Below are positions 39,063-49,328 of a DNA stretch of 64,000 bases, piece by piece. A program made the position numbers and the translations under genes. Origin of the DNA: an uncultured Acidimicrobiales bacterium. Lineage in GTDB: Bacteria > Actinomycetota > Acidimicrobiia > Acidimicrobiales > Aldehydirespiratoraceae. The notes beneath the pieces were generated by a model. It was not told the origin of the DNA. It did no database searches and worked only from the letters and a program-made list of their open reading frames with translations. The stretch spans positions 962,001-1,026,000 of the forward strand of contig CATOTC010000001.1 of NCBI GenBank assembly GCA_951812975.1, given 5' to 3'. Position 1 is the stretch's first letter, and every line of letters starts with the position of its first letter.

Positions 39063-39557
39063 ATGCCCGTCGCCCGAGGTCCACAGATCACCGCCCGCAA
39101 TGCGCTGCTAATCGGATTCACAGCGGTGGTCATAGCGGGTCTGCTGTTCGGCATGGTCTGGTTGGCCTCCTCCCAGGGAGACACCGAGATCGTGCTCGGC
39201 GACCGGGACTTCGACGCGGGCAAGATCGGGGCGATCAGCCGCGAGATCGCCGACAGAGGTCCGATTCTCTACTCCGATGTGGGCAGCAGCGGTCGACGCG
39301 ACATCATCGTCACCCACCTCGGTGCAGACCCGGAGCAGGGTTGGCTGGCTTTCGCAGCTCGGCGGGCAGACGATCCCCGAGACTGCTTCTTTGCCTGGGA
39401 CGCAGACGCACAGCTGTTCTTCCTCACCACCGCTGAGGGGAGCAGCACAACTTGTGACGAAGTCGCCGTCGATGCCGCAGGTACCGGACTGTTGCAGTAC
39501 GAAGTCGAGGTTCGGGACGGCAACATCCACGTCCTGCTCAACAACAACCGCGAGTGA
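39063..39557 (+). CDS. Membrane-anchored protein of unknown function
   Basis: Single N-terminal TM segment LIGFTAVVIAGLLFGMVWLAS. Confidence 0.6.
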   Translation: MPVARGPQITARNALLIGFTAVVIAGLLFGMVWLASSQGDTEIVLGDRDFDAGKIGAISREIADRGPILYSDVGSSGRRDIIVTHLGADPEQGWLAFAARRADDPRDCFFAWDADAQLFFLTTAEGSSTTCDEVAVDAAGTGLLQYEVEVRDGNIHVLLNNNRE

Positions 39558-39572
39558 GCAGGGGAACTCGGA

Positions 39573-41861
39573 CTAGAGCTTCTCCAGAGGCGCCAGGGAC
39601 AGCAGCAGGGTCTTCTGTCCTACAGCAGGAAAGTTCACGGTGGCCTCGGGGCTGTCGCGGCTTCCGCCCATGTCGACAATCACTCCCTCGCCCCAGGAGG
39701 AGTGATGAACATCATCACCGATCTTCAGTCCGAGGGATTCCGCTCCCTTGGGCGCGAAGGGCGACTTGGCGGCGGGACTGTCGCCCTTCAGCGCCTCATC
39801 GACGATACGGTCGCGGTGCTCGTCAATGCCCGAGGGTCCGCTCTGCCGCTCGCTTCGGCCGCCACTATCCTCACTGCTCCGGCTCGCGCCGCGCTGGCCG
39901 AAGGTGCGCCGGCCGCTGGGGAATGAACGGTCGAAACGGTTGCTCCGGCGCTCCCCGCCGATCTCGTTGACCAGTTCCGGGGGGATCTCAGAGAAGAACC
40001 GGCTGGGTGGGTTGTACTGGGTCATGCCGTTGAGCATGCGGCTCTGGGCCCAGGTCAAATGAAGCGACTGCATCGCCCTGGTAACTCCCACATACGCCAG
40101 ACGTCGCTCCTCCTCGAGTTCCCGCGGTTCGCCCAAGGTTCGAATGTGCGGGAGGACGCCGTCCTCCATACCGGTCAGGAAAACGACGGGAAACTCAAGC
40201 CCCTTGGCTGAATGGAGGGTCATCAGCGTCACCAGCGACTCGCTGTCGTCCATGTCGTCGGTGTCGGTGACCAGGCTGATCTGTTCCAAGAACTCGTCGA
40301 CTGTCTCGAATTCGCGGGCCACTCCCAGCAGTTCCATGATGTTCTCAAGCCGGCCCTCGGCTTCAATGCCATGCTCAGCCTTCAGCTCCTCGAGATAACC
40401 GGAGCGTTCAAGAGCTTCTTCGATGATTGTCGCCGGCCCCGCTTCGAGTTCTCCGATCTCTGTTGTGAGTGTCAGGAACTTCCCGATCCCGGCGGTCGCG
40501 GGGCCGCTGACACCGGCACTCCGATAATTCTGGAGTGCTTGGGAGAACGACACGCCGTGAGCGGTGGCCCAGGCATCGAGCTTGGCGATCGACGAGTCGC
40601 CCACACCGCGTCTGGGCACATTGAGGACCCGCTTGACGCTGACTTCGTCCGTCGGATTGACGATGGCCCGCAGGTACGCCACTGCATCCTTGATCTCGCG
40701 TCGATCATAGAAGCGGGCACCACCCACCAACTGGTACGGAATCCCCACCCGCACGAGGTGTTCCTCAAGCACCCGCGACTGGCTGTTGGTGCGATAGAAC
40801 ACCGCCATCTCATCCCAGCGCATGCCCTCATGGGCCTGCAGGCGAGCCAGTTCGTGGGCCACGTAACGGGCCTCGTCATGCTCGTCGCCGGCGTGGTAGC
40901 GCACGATCTTCTCGCCCTGTCCGCGATCAGTCCAGAGGTCCTTGGGGACACGCCCCATGTTCTGTGCGATTACCGCATTGGCGGCGTCGAGGATGGACTG
41001 TGTCGAGCGATAGTTCTGCTCGAGCACGATCGTGGTGGCGTCTGGGAACGCCTTCTCGAACTCCAGAATGTTGCGCAGGTCGGCACCGCGGAAGGCGTAG
41101 ATGGACTGGTCTCCATCACCGACGACGGACACTCCCCGGTGCTGTTGGGCGAGCATCAACACGAGTTCGTTCTGGACCGAGTTGGTGTCCTGGTACTCGT
41201 CGACGAGGACATGGGCGAAGCGTTCCCGCCAACGCGCCAACACGTCGGGCTGGGTCCGGAACAACTCGACGGCGCGCATCAACAGGTCGTCGAAGTCCAT
41301 CGCCGCGGCCGCTACGAGTCGTCGCTGATACTCCAGGTATATGTCTGCGACACGCTTCGCGAAGAAGTCCTCCGCTGCGTCTGCGTAAGTGCTCGCCGAG
41401 ATGTTGTCGTTCTTGGCGGTGGAGATCGCAGCGTGGACCGACCGCGGCGTGAACCGCTTGGGGTCGATGTTGAGGTCGCGGATCACATAGCCGGTCAACC
41501 GTCGGGCGTCTGCCTGGTCGTAGATCGAGAACCGTCCTGGATAGCCGAGCCGGTCGGCATCTGAGCGCAGGATCCGCACACAGGCGGAATGGAACGTCGA
41601 GACCCACATCCTCTCGGCCACCGGTCCGACCAGGGTGGCCACGCGCTCCTTCATCTCGCCCGCCGCCTTGTTGGTGAACGTGATGGCAAGGATCTCGAAG
41701 GGCGACATGCCCTCGTCGATCATGTGGGCGATCCGGTGCGTGAGCACTCGCGTCTTGCCCGAACCAGCCCCCGCGACGACCAACAGGGGGCCTCCCGAGT
41801 GCAGCACCGCGTCGTATTGTGACGGGTTCAAACCCTCAAGGAGAGGCGATGTTTCGGGCAT
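39573..41861 (-). CDS. pcrA: UvrD/PcrA-type DNA helicase
   Basis: LNPSQYDAVLHSGGPLLVVAGAGSGKTRVLTHRIAHMI; VLVDEYQDTN; LMTLHSAKGLEFPVVFLTGMEDGVLPH. Confidence 0.95.
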   Translation of the reverse strand: MPETSPLLEGLNPSQYDAVLHSGGPLLVVAGAGSGKTRVLTHRIAHMIDEGMSPFEILAITFTNKAAGEMKERVATLVGPVAERMWVSTFHSACVRILRSDADRLGYPGRFSIYDQADARRLTGYVIRDLNIDPKRFTPRSVHAAISTAKNDNISASTYADAAEDFFAKRVADIYLEYQRRLVAAAAMDFDDLLMRAVELFRTQPDVLARWRERFAHVLVDEYQDTNSVQNELVLMLAQQHRGVSVVGDGDQSIYAFRGADLRNILEFEKAFPDATTIVLEQNYRSTQSILDAANAVIAQNMGRVPKDLWTDRGQGEKIVRYHAGDEHDEARYVAHELARLQAHEGMRWDEMAVFYRTNSQSRVLEEHLVRVGIPYQLVGGARFYDRREIKDAVAYLRAIVNPTDEVSVKRVLNVPRRGVGDSSIAKLDAWATAHGVSFSQALQNYRSAGVSGPATAGIGKFLTLTTEIGELEAGPATIIEEALERSGYLEELKAEHGIEAEGRLENIMELLGVAREFETVDEFLEQISLVTDTDDMDDSESLVTLMTLHSAKGLEFPVVFLTGMEDGVLPHIRTLGEPRELEEERRLAYVGVTRAMQSLHLTWAQSRMLNGMTQYNPPSRFFSEIPPELVNEIGGERRSNRFDRSFPSGRRTFGQRGASRSSEDSGGRSERQSGPSGIDEHRDRIVDEALKGDSPAAKSPFAPKGAESLGLKIGDDVHHSSWGEGVIVDMGGSRDSPEATVNFPAVGQKTLLLSLAPLEKL

Positions 41862-41975
41862 CGGCTCACCCTACCCGTGTGGGGTGACACGACGACCGTC
41901 ATCGCACCGGGTCGATCATCCCACCGTGCATCGACAAATCGGTGTCGGTCCTCTATCCACTAGTAGATTGGACCG

Positions 41976-42620
41976 GTGAGCCAGGCCCAACTCGCCTTTG
42001 TCGTAGGTGTCGTAGCCACGGTCGTGACGTTCGTCCAGATTCTGCCGCAGATCACGCGGCTGCTGCGGATAGGGCGCACCGAGGGCATCTCGCCGGCCTG
42101 GGCTGCCATCGGTACCACCGTCAACGCCAGTTGGATCGCCTACGTGGTGGCCGAGGAACTGTGGGTGACCATTCCTGCGGTCATCGCGGGGGCCGCCAGC
42201 TATGGCGTGGTTCTGTATCTGCTCTACCGCAACAATGCAGGGATTCGGGCCGGGGTGATGTTGGCCGCTCTGGTCGCAGGGGCGTGCGTGATCGTGCAGT
42301 TGGTGGCCGGTTGGACGGTTCTGGGGACTGTGCTCGGTCTGTCAAACGGGCTCTACCTCGGGCCGTCTGTGGTGGTGGCGTGGAGGACGCATACACCGGT
42401 GGGAGTCTCTCCGCTGTCGTGGACGCTGGTGGCACTCGAAGGAATCTTCTGGGGCCTCTTCGGCGTCCTCGTCGAAGCTGCGCCGGTTGTCGTCTACGGC
42501 GTCAGCGCTACCTTGCTGGCCACTCTGGTGCTGCTGCGCCTGTGGGTCACCCGCCACCGCATCCGCCACGCCCTCAACACGCCGGCGCGCGGCTCCGGAT
42601 CCAACCCCCTAAGAGACTGA
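41976..42620 (+). CDS. PQ-loop/SemiSWEET-like membrane protein
   Basis: VATVVTFVQILPQITRLLRIGRTEGISPAWAAIGTTVNASWIAYVVAEE, multi-TM. Confidence 0.75.
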   Translation: MSQAQLAFVVGVVATVVTFVQILPQITRLLRIGRTEGISPAWAAIGTTVNASWIAYVVAEELWVTIPAVIAGAASYGVVLYLLYRNNAGIRAGVMLAALVAGACVIVQLVAGWTVLGTVLGLSNGLYLGPSVVVAWRTHTPVGVSPLSWTLVALEGIFWGLFGVLVEAAPVVVYGVSATLLATLVLLRLWVTRHRIRHALNTPARGSGSNPLRD

Positions 42621-43391
42621 GAACTCCCGATTCAGATCAATGATCCAGAACATGGCACCTTGATCATCGGCTAGCTGCGCCATACGTCCTGGTGCCTGGT
42701 CCATCGCAGGGACAACGACCTGACCGCCAAGGCGAACACACTTCTCAACCGCGGCGTCACAATCATCGACCGCAAAATAGACCGTCCAGTGGCTTGGGAC
42801 GCCTTCAGGAGCCGGTGAAACGGTTCCGATAATCTCCTCGCCTCGGCGTATGCCCTTGAGTTCTCCGCCTCCCATCGACACGCCGGTCCAGCCCAACAGG
42901 GCCGAGAAGAACCCCAGGGCAGCATCCACATCGCTGGTCAACAGCTCGTTCCAACACATCGTCCCGTGTTCGTCGACCAGATGGGCGCCATAGTGGTTCA
43001 TCGGCTCCCAGAGGATCACTACTCCCCCTGTCGGATCCGACACCACCGCGATTCGACCGGCCCCTGATTCAACGTCGATCACCGGTCCCATCGGCGTGCC
43101 GCCCGCTTCCACGACACCGCCGAGAGCGGCATCAACATCGTCGACCTTGATGTAGGTCTCCCAGCAGTAGGGAACGCCCATCTCGCCCAACTCCGGTGGT
43201 TGGCGCATCAGGCCGACCACGGGCTGTTCGTCCTTCAGACCCAGCGAATAGACAACCTCTCCGTTGTTGGTGTCGTCGCTGAAACTCCACCCGAACAGCG
43301 CCGAATAGAAGACCTTGGCAGCGTCGACATCACCGGTGCAGAGATCAACCCAATTGAACACGCCGTGCTCGTAACCGTCTCGTCGCGGCAT
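42609..43391 (-). CDS. VOC/glyoxalase-superfamily protein with two domains
   Basis: GVFNWVDLCTGDVDAAKVFYSALFGWSF and MCWNELLTSDVDAALGFFSALLGWTG. Confidence 0.88.
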   Translation of the reverse strand: MPRRDGYEHGVFNWVDLCTGDVDAAKVFYSALFGWSFSDDTNNGEVVYSLGLKDEQPVVGLMRQPPELGEMGVPYCWETYIKVDDVDAALGGVVEAGGTPMGPVIDVESGAGRIAVVSDPTGGVVILWEPMNHYGAHLVDEHGTMCWNELLTSDVDAALGFFSALLGWTGVSMGGGELKGIRRGEEIIGTVSPAPEGVPSHWTVYFAVDDCDAAVEKCVRLGGQVVVPAMDQAPGRMAQLADDQGAMFWIIDLNREFSVS

Positions 43392-43479
43392 CACAAGCTC
43401 CTTCAGTTCGCCCTGACCTTCAAGCCTCGAACCAACAGCAATGTACAAGCACAACGGGCGGCTGTGCGCCCCGTCGCGC

Positions 43480-44193
43480 TCAGGCTGTGAGCTTGTAGCC
43501 GACGCCGCGGACCGTGACGATCCGCTCAGGGCGATTCGGGTTCGGTTCGATCTTGGCTCTCAACCGCTTGATGTGGACGTCGAGGGTCTTGGTATCGCCG
43601 ACGTAGTCGTAGCCCCAGACCCGGTCGATGAAAGTGTCGCGGGTGACGACCCGACCCGGATTCCGCATCAGCAACGCCAGGATCTGAAACTCTTTCAACG
43701 GGAGTTTGACCTGCGCCCCGTCGACTATGACTTCATGGCGTTCACTGTCGAGGTGCAGCCCACCGACCTGCAGCACCGGTTCGTCGGAGTCAGAACCGGG
43801 AACAGGCGAGGTTCCGTTGATCGCCGCACGACGCAACAGTGCCCTTATCCGGGCAACCAGTTCCCGCAGCCGGTACGGCTTTGACACATAGTCGTCGGCG
43901 CCCACCTCGAGTCCGACCACCGCGTCGATCTCCTCACTCTTGGCGGTGACCATGATGATCGGGACGCCAGACTCGGAGCGGATCTCGCGGCAGACGTCGA
44001 TACCCGATATTCCCGGCAACATCACATCGAGAAGCACCAGGTCGGGAGTTTCTTTCTTGAACTGGGCCAGGGCTTGGGGGCCGTCGCGGGCGACATCGAT
44101 CTGGAACCCTTCCCGCTGCAGCCCGACCCGGAGGGCCTCCAGGAACGACTCCTCATCGTCCACAACAAGGATGCGCGCACCTCTACGGTTCAT
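43480..44193 (-). CDS. regX3: OmpR-family response regulator (RegX3-like, phosphate)
   Basis: ILVVDDEESFLEALRVGLQREGF..LVLLDVMLPGISG; winged-helix C-terminus; locus context. Confidence 0.85.
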   Translation of the reverse strand: MNRRGARILVVDDEESFLEALRVGLQREGFQIDVARDGPQALAQFKKETPDLVLLDVMLPGISGIDVCREIRSESGVPIIMVTAKSEEIDAVVGLEVGADDYVSKPYRLRELVARIRALLRRAAINGTSPVPGSDSDEPVLQVGGLHLDSERHEVIVDGAQVKLPLKEFQILALLMRNPGRVVTRDTFIDRVWGYDYVGDTKTLDVHIKRLRAKIEPNPNRPERIVTVRGVGYKLTA

Positions 44194-45533
44194 GCTGTTC
44201 TTTCGGCGGGCGCGGTGCTCTTGCCGGGCGCAGCCGGAGCCGCGGTGCTTTCGCCGGGCGCAGCCGGAGCCGTGGAAGCCGACTGGTCATTGACAGGGTT
44301 GGGGGCGTTGTCAGCGGTGTCTGGCATCAGCGGGAGTTCCATGGTGAAAGTCGCGCCCTCGCCCTCGATCGAGGTCACCGAGACGCGGCCTGCGTGATTG
44401 GCGGCAATGTGGCGCACCATCGACAGGCCGAGGCCTGTTCCGCCGCTGGTGCGGCTGCGTCCTCGATCGACTCTGTAGAAGCGCTCGAAAATGCGGTCCA
44501 GATCATGGCGTGGGATCCCGATTCCGCTGTCGCGAACCTCGATTTCGACGTGACCGTGGGCTTGTGCGACGGCCACCGAGATGTCCCCACCATCGGCGTT
44601 GGAGAACTTGATCGCGTTGTCCAACAGATTGAAGACCGCCGAGGTGAGTTGACGACGGTCCCCGCGCACCAGGAGATCCCGGTCCGGCATCTCGACTTCG
44701 ATCGTGACATCGTTCTGTGCCGCAGCAGCCCGAACCCGATCATGGGCACCGCCTACGACGTCGCCGATGACGACTTCGGTGAACTCGGTGTCGTCGCCGT
44801 GTTCAATTCTGCTGAGTTCGAGCAGGTCCTGCACCGTGTCGGCGAGCCGTTCCGCCTCGACCCGCAGTCGATCAGCCAGCGAGTCGATCACATCGGGGTC
44901 ATGCTCACCGATCAGCGTTTCAGCGAGCAGAGACACCGCACCGATCGGCGTGCGAAGTTCATGGCTGATGTTGGACACGAAGTCACGCCGGATCGCGTTG
45001 CTGTGCTCCACCGCGGTGACATCGTGAATCAGCGCGATCGCACCGGAGAGTTCGTCGTTGTCAATTATCGGCAGCGCGGAGACGAACAGCACTCGACGGG
45101 GCGGTCCGAACAGCGTGACAGTCTCGGTGAACCTCTCCCCCCGGGTCGCCTCGTGGATCAAGTCATCGATCTTCTGAGCGATCACAGCTTCGCTGTGCCT
45201 GCCCTCGCGGTACCAGCCGGCAGAGGTGTTGCAATAGACGACCGATTCGTCTTCATCGACGACGACAACACCCATGTCAATCGCCTCGAGTGCGGCCTCA
45301 TAGCGGCGTTCGGTTCCCCGCAACTGGCGCTCTGCGTCGCTGGCCTCGAGCACTGTCTCGAGTCGCTTTACCGCGGCCACCGGAGTTCGAGAAGCCGGCG
45401 CAACAGCACCGGAGACACGGTTGGAGATGCGGTCGAGATGCTGGTTGACAAGACGCCGCTGCCGAATTCCCACCACGAGCACCGCCACCGCACCGGCCGC
45501 TGCGACTGCTAGAGCGACCACCAGCGCTGTCAT
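44190..45533 (-). CDS. senX3: Sensor histidine kinase (SenX3-like)
   Basis: FVSNISHELRTPIGAVSLLAETL; FSNADGGDISVAV; FERFYRVDRGRSRTSGGTGLGLSMVRHI; repetitive C-terminal tail. Confidence 0.85.
   Translation of the reverse strand: MTALVVALAVAAAGAVAVLVVGIRQRRLVNQHLDRISNRVSGAVAPASRTPVAAVKRLETVLEASDAERQLRGTERRYEAALEAIDMGVVVVDEDESVVYCNTSAGWYREGRHSEAVIAQKIDDLIHEATRGERFTETVTLFGPPRRVLFVSALPIIDNDELSGAIALIHDVTAVEHSNAIRRDFVSNISHELRTPIGAVSLLAETLIGEHDPDVIDSLADRLRVEAERLADTVQDLLELSRIEHGDDTEFTEVVIGDVVGGAHDRVRAAAAQNDVTIEVEMPDRDLLVRGDRRQLTSAVFNLLDNAIKFSNADGGDISVAVAQAHGHVEIEVRDSGIGIPRHDLDRIFERFYRVDRGRSRTSGGTGLGLSMVRHIAANHAGRVSVTSIEGEGATFTMELPLMPDTADNAPNPVNDQSASTAPAAPGESTAAPAAPGKSTAPAERTA
44223..44272 (+). repeat. 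Two copies (30-bp period) of dispersed 20-nt repeat GCCGGGCGCAGCCGGAGCCG
   Basis: Exact at 44223-44242 and 44253-44272; also at 51895-51914, and as reverse complement at 30601-30620. Confidence 0.95.
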
Positions 45534-45545
45534 GCCGAACCGCTC

Positions 45546-46271
45546 CTATGAAGTCTCGTCCGGGAGGACGCCGAATTCTGCCAGTCGAGCCTGCGCCCGC
45601 AGTGCACCGGAGTGCTCGGGCAGCCAACCGTCGACCATGTAGCGAACGCGTTCACCCATGTTTACTGCGTGGTCGCCGATCCGTTCGTAGAACCGGCAGA
45701 CGAGCGCCAACTGCACTCCCACCTGCAGGTCAAACGCATGTTCGCGGTTGCTTTCGAAGATCGCCGCGATGGCATCGAGATGAAGCTCGTCGAGTCGGTC
45801 GTCGATGTCGTCGAGGGCGACCGCCAGGCCGCTGTTGCCCTCTGCGTAACTGTCGACCGCCAGCCGCACCAGACGCGCCGCCTCCTCGCTCATCTGGGCG
45901 ATCAGACCCCGGATCCGGGGGCCGATGGAACTGCCGTAGACGCGGCGGGTCGCTTGGGCGATGTTGGCCATCAGGTCACCGGAACGTTCGATCTCGGCGT
46001 TCATCCACAACGCGGTCGTGATAGCTCGCAGGTCTGATGCCATCGGTTGCTGCAGAGCCAGAAGCTGGTAGCAGCGTTCTTCCAGCTCGACCGACATTGC
46101 ATCGATCGCGTCGTCGTCCTCGATGATCCGCTGTGCCTCGGCCAAATCGCCCGACAGGAACGCTTCTGTTCCGCGCGGGATGGTCTCACCGACGACCCCC
46201 GCCATGCGAACAATGGCCTCACGGATCGACTCGAGCTCTTCGTGGTAGGTCTTGCGGAGTTCCTCAGTCAC
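45546..46271 (-). CDS. phoU: Phosphate transport regulator
   Basis: TYHEELESIREAIVRMAGVVGETI; LRAITTALWMNAEIERSGDLMANIA; FYERIGDHAVNMGERV. Confidence 0.93.
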   Translation of the reverse strand: MTEELRKTYHEELESIREAIVRMAGVVGETIPRGTEAFLSGDLAEAQRIIEDDDAIDAMSVELEERCYQLLALQQPMASDLRAITTALWMNAEIERSGDLMANIAQATRRVYGSSIGPRIRGLIAQMSEEAARLVRLAVDSYAEGNSGLAVALDDIDDRLDELHLDAIAAIFESNREHAFDLQVGVQLALVCRFYERIGDHAVNMGERVRYMVDGWLPEHSGALRAQARLAEFGVLPDETS

Positions 46272-46311
46272 CGTGCACTCCTCTCATCTCATCCACCTAT
46301 CTCATCTCATC

Positions 46312-47271
46312 TCAACCGAAGCGGCCGGTCACATAGTTCTCGGTTCGCTCATCAGCAGGGTTCGAGAACATCTTCTGAGTCGAATCGTATTCCACCAGGA
46401 TGCCGGTACGGGTATCGGACTCCGGGTTGACCTCGACGGAGAAAAACGCAGTGCGGTCGCTGACCCGGGCCGCCTGCTGCATGTTGTGGGTGACGATCAC
46501 GATCGAGTAGTCGTCCTTGAGGCCGTGCATCAGCTCCTCGATCCGGGTGGTGGCGATCGGGTCCAATGCCGAGCACGGCTCGTCCATCAACAGCACGTCG
46601 GGGTCGGTGGCTATGGCCCGGGCGATGCACAGACGCTGCTGTTGCCCCCCGGACAAGCCCAGCGCGTTCTCATCGAGCCGGTCCTTCACCTCGTCCCACA
46701 GGGCGGCCTTGCGCAACGAGTTCTCGACGATATCGTCCATCGCCGGACCCTTCTTGGCCAACCCGGCCACCCGCGGGCCGTAGGCGACGTTGGCCCAGAT
46801 CGACTTCGGGAACGGGTTGGGTTTCTGGAAGACCATCCCGATCTGCCGGCGCACCTCCACTGAGTCGACCTTGGGGTGGTACAGGTCGACTCCGTGATAT
46901 CGGAGCGAGCCGGTGACCCGGGCCGTCTCGATCAGGTCGTTCATGCGGTTGAAGCAACGCAGCAGCGTGGTCTTTCCGCAACCGGAGGGCCCGATGAATG
47001 CGGTGATCTCGTTCTTGTGAACCTTAAGACTGGCGTCGCGGACCGCCCGGAAGTCCCCGTAGTAGACGTTGAGCTCCTCCACATCGAAGATCACGGTTCT
47101 CTCCGTCGGGAGTTCGGCACCTTCCCGTGCCGCCGGGTCCAGAACGGGTTCGTCAGCTCGTTGGTCGGTCGCCGTCATATCGGGATCCTCGGGGCGGCCG
47201 CCTTTCGTGTTGAACGGATCAAGCCCTGTGTCGTTGAACGAATCAAGCCTAGTGTCATGTCCGGTCGTCAT
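46312..47271 (-). CDS. pstB: Phosphate ABC transporter ATP-binding protein
   Basis: [63 protein letters not shown]. Confidence 0.95.
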   Translation of the reverse strand: MTTGHDTRLDSFNDTGLDPFNTKGGRPEDPDMTATDQRADEPVLDPAAREGAELPTERTVIFDVEELNVYYGDFRAVRDASLKVHKNEITAFIGPSGCGKTTLLRCFNRMNDLIETARVTGSLRYHGVDLYHPKVDSVEVRRQIGMVFQKPNPFPKSIWANVAYGPRVAGLAKKGPAMDDIVENSLRKAALWDEVKDRLDENALGLSGGQQQRLCIARAIATDPDVLLMDEPCSALDPIATTRIEELMHGLKDDYSIVIVTHNMQQAARVSDRTAFFSVEVNPESDTRTGILVEYDSTQKMFSNPADERTENYVTGRFG

Positions 47272-47275
47272 TTGG

Positions 47276-48256
47276 TCAGCCTCGCTTCTTCTCGAATCGA
47301 TTTCGCAGCAGGATCGCGGTCATGTTCATCAACAGCACGAGCACCAGCAGCACGACGATGGCTGCTGCCGCGGCCGTTGCGAATCCCGGGTCGCGACCTC
47401 GTTCACTCACCCATTCCACGATGATGATCGGCAGCGCCGTGAACTTCTCCCGCAACCCTGACGTGTCCCAGACATCTGGATTTCGGGTGAGTCCCCCCGA
47501 GATCGCGCCGACGAGGATCAGCGGTGCGGCCTCGCCGATCGCCCGTGACATAGCCAGGAGCGTGCCGGTCAGGATCCCTGGCGCTGCATAGGGGAGGATC
47601 TGGGTCCGAACCATCTCAGACTTGGTCGCCCCGAGCCCGTAGGCCCCTTCCTTCAGTCCAGTCGGGACTGCCCGGACCGCCTCCTGCGCGGTGATGATCA
47701 CAATCGGCAGCACCAGCACCGCCAGGGTCAGGCCCGCGGACAGCACGGACCGGCCGCCGGTGGCGTCGGCCAACCAGCCGAGTCCGAGGAACCCGAAGAT
47801 CGTACTCCTCTCGACGAACAGGAACAGGCCCAGCAGTCCGTACACCACCGACGGCACCCCCGCGAGGTTCCTGATCACCAGTTCGATGATCGAACTCCAG
47901 CGGGACTTCGGTGCATACTCCTCGAGGTACACCGCGGCACCAACCCCCACGGGGAAAGCGCTTGCCGCCACGATGATCCCGATCCACAATGAGCCGTAGA
48001 GTCCCTGCTTCACTCCGAGTTTGTCGTCTATCGAGCGGGACCGGAGCGACCCGTTCAGAAAGTCCCAGGCGCGGGTGGACAGTTGGGCCCAACCGTCTGC
48101 GACAGTGTCGACGATCAACACTGCAAGGACCGCCAGCGACACGATCAGGGAGAGCAGGATCACAGCCTTGAACAGCCCTCCAGCGAAGTCGCGTCGCTGC
48201 CGGGTGAACGCGGTCGCTCCCTGTCTTGCGGCGGTTCCTATCGTGGTGAGTGCCAT
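47276..48256 (-). CDS. pstA: Phosphate ABC transporter permease
   Basis: [47 protein letters not shown]. Confidence 0.93.
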   Translation of the reverse strand: MALTTIGTAARQGATAFTRQRRDFAGGLFKAVILLSLIVSLAVLAVLIVDTVADGWAQLSTRAWDFLNGSLRSRSIDDKLGVKQGLYGSLWIGIIVAASAFPVGVGAAVYLEEYAPKSRWSSIIELVIRNLAGVPSVVYGLLGLFLFVERSTIFGFLGLGWLADATGGRSVLSAGLTLAVLVLPIVIITAQEAVRAVPTGLKEGAYGLGATKSEMVRTQILPYAAPGILTGTLLAMSRAIGEAAPLILVGAISGGLTRNPDVWDTSGLREKFTALPIIIVEWVSERGRDPGFATAAAAAIVVLLVLVLLMNMTAILLRNRFEKKRG

Positions 48257-48265
48257 GACCGCTGC

Positions 48266-49204
48266 TCAGTACTGCTCACGGACGCGGGCTACGAACCGGT
48301 CGCCGATCAAGTTGAGTCCCAGAGTCAGCATGAACAGCACCAGACCGACGAAGAACAGGCTCTGGAAGGTCAGGCCCTCCCCGACGACTTGATCGGTGCC
48401 CGAAGCGAGTGATGCCATCGCCGCGGGCATCGTGAGACTGCCGTCATAGGGGGAGTACGTCTTGATGGCAGCATCAGCCGCGCCGCCGGCCATGAACACC
48501 ACCATCGTCTCCCCGAGCGCCCGCGACACCGCCACGATCAACGAGGCGACGAGTCCCGAGACCGCGGCCGGGAGCACGACCCGCAGGGTCGTGACCGCTC
48601 GGCGCGCCCCCAACCCCGCTGACGCCTCCCGCAGTGATTTCGGGACTGCTGCCATCGCGTCCTCTGAGATCGACGCAACCAGGGGGATCGTCAGGATCCC
48701 GACACCGATCCCCGCGGCCAGCATCGAACCGCGGCCGCCTTCCCCGCCGATGTGGGCGACCACATTGGGGGCCAGCCACAGCAGCGCGAAGAAGCCGAGC
48801 ACCACGCTGGGGATTCCGGCGAGGATCTCCAGAATTGGTTTGAAAAAGGCCCGGTGCGATGGCCTGGCGTACTCGGACAGGTAGATGGCCGCGCCCATTC
48901 CCAGAGGCGCGGCCACCACCATGGCGATGGCTGTGGTCCAGAGGCTTGCTACCAGCAGGGTCGGCATGTCGTAGATCCCGCGGCGCGGGAACCACCCGAT
49001 TTGGCCCCACGTGGCCGACCAGTCGACATCGCGCATGAAGATCCAGGCTTCCGCGAAGAGCGCGTAGATGATCAGCGCCGAGACGACCACCGAGACGAAC
49101 GCTGTGCAGAACATCGCACGGCTGATGATCCGTTCCCTGCGCACCCGGCGCGGTGAACCGGAGAGCGCCTCAATGCTCAGTTCAGCAGATCCAGCCTCGT
49201 TCAT
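48266..49204 (-). CDS. pstC: Phosphate ABC transporter permease
   Basis: APLGMGAAIYLSEYARPSHRAFFKPILEILAGIPSVVLGFFALLWL. Confidence 0.93.
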   Translation of the reverse strand: MNEAGSAELSIEALSGSPRRVRRERIISRAMFCTAFVSVVVSALIIYALFAEAWIFMRDVDWSATWGQIGWFPRRGIYDMPTLLVASLWTTAIAMVVAAPLGMGAAIYLSEYARPSHRAFFKPILEILAGIPSVVLGFFALLWLAPNVVAHIGGEGGRGSMLAAGIGVGILTIPLVASISEDAMAAVPKSLREASAGLGARRAVTTLRVVLPAAVSGLVASLIVAVSRALGETMVVFMAGGAADAAIKTYSPYDGSLTMPAAMASLASGTDQVVGEGLTFQSLFFVGLVLFMLTLGLNLIGDRFVARVREQY

Positions 49205-49246
49205 CTAATGACCGTGTTCACAGTTCATCTAATGACCGTGTTCACA
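49199..49246 (+). repeat. 24-bp perfect tandem duplication spanning the pstC start codon
   Basis: GTTCATCTAATGACCGTGTTCACA x2; contains spaced GTTCAY motifs. Confidence 0.95.
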
Positions 49247-49328
49247 ATCGATCGTTCACGGTCGAACGAATGGATCTCGGGACTCATGCATCGGGGGCCA
49301 ATTCTAAGTGCTGGACCTGCCGATCGAC

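Noticed and set aside
40212-41564. 450-aa plus-strand ORF antisense to pcrA
   Set aside because: Shadow ORF opposite a canonical UvrD-type helicase.
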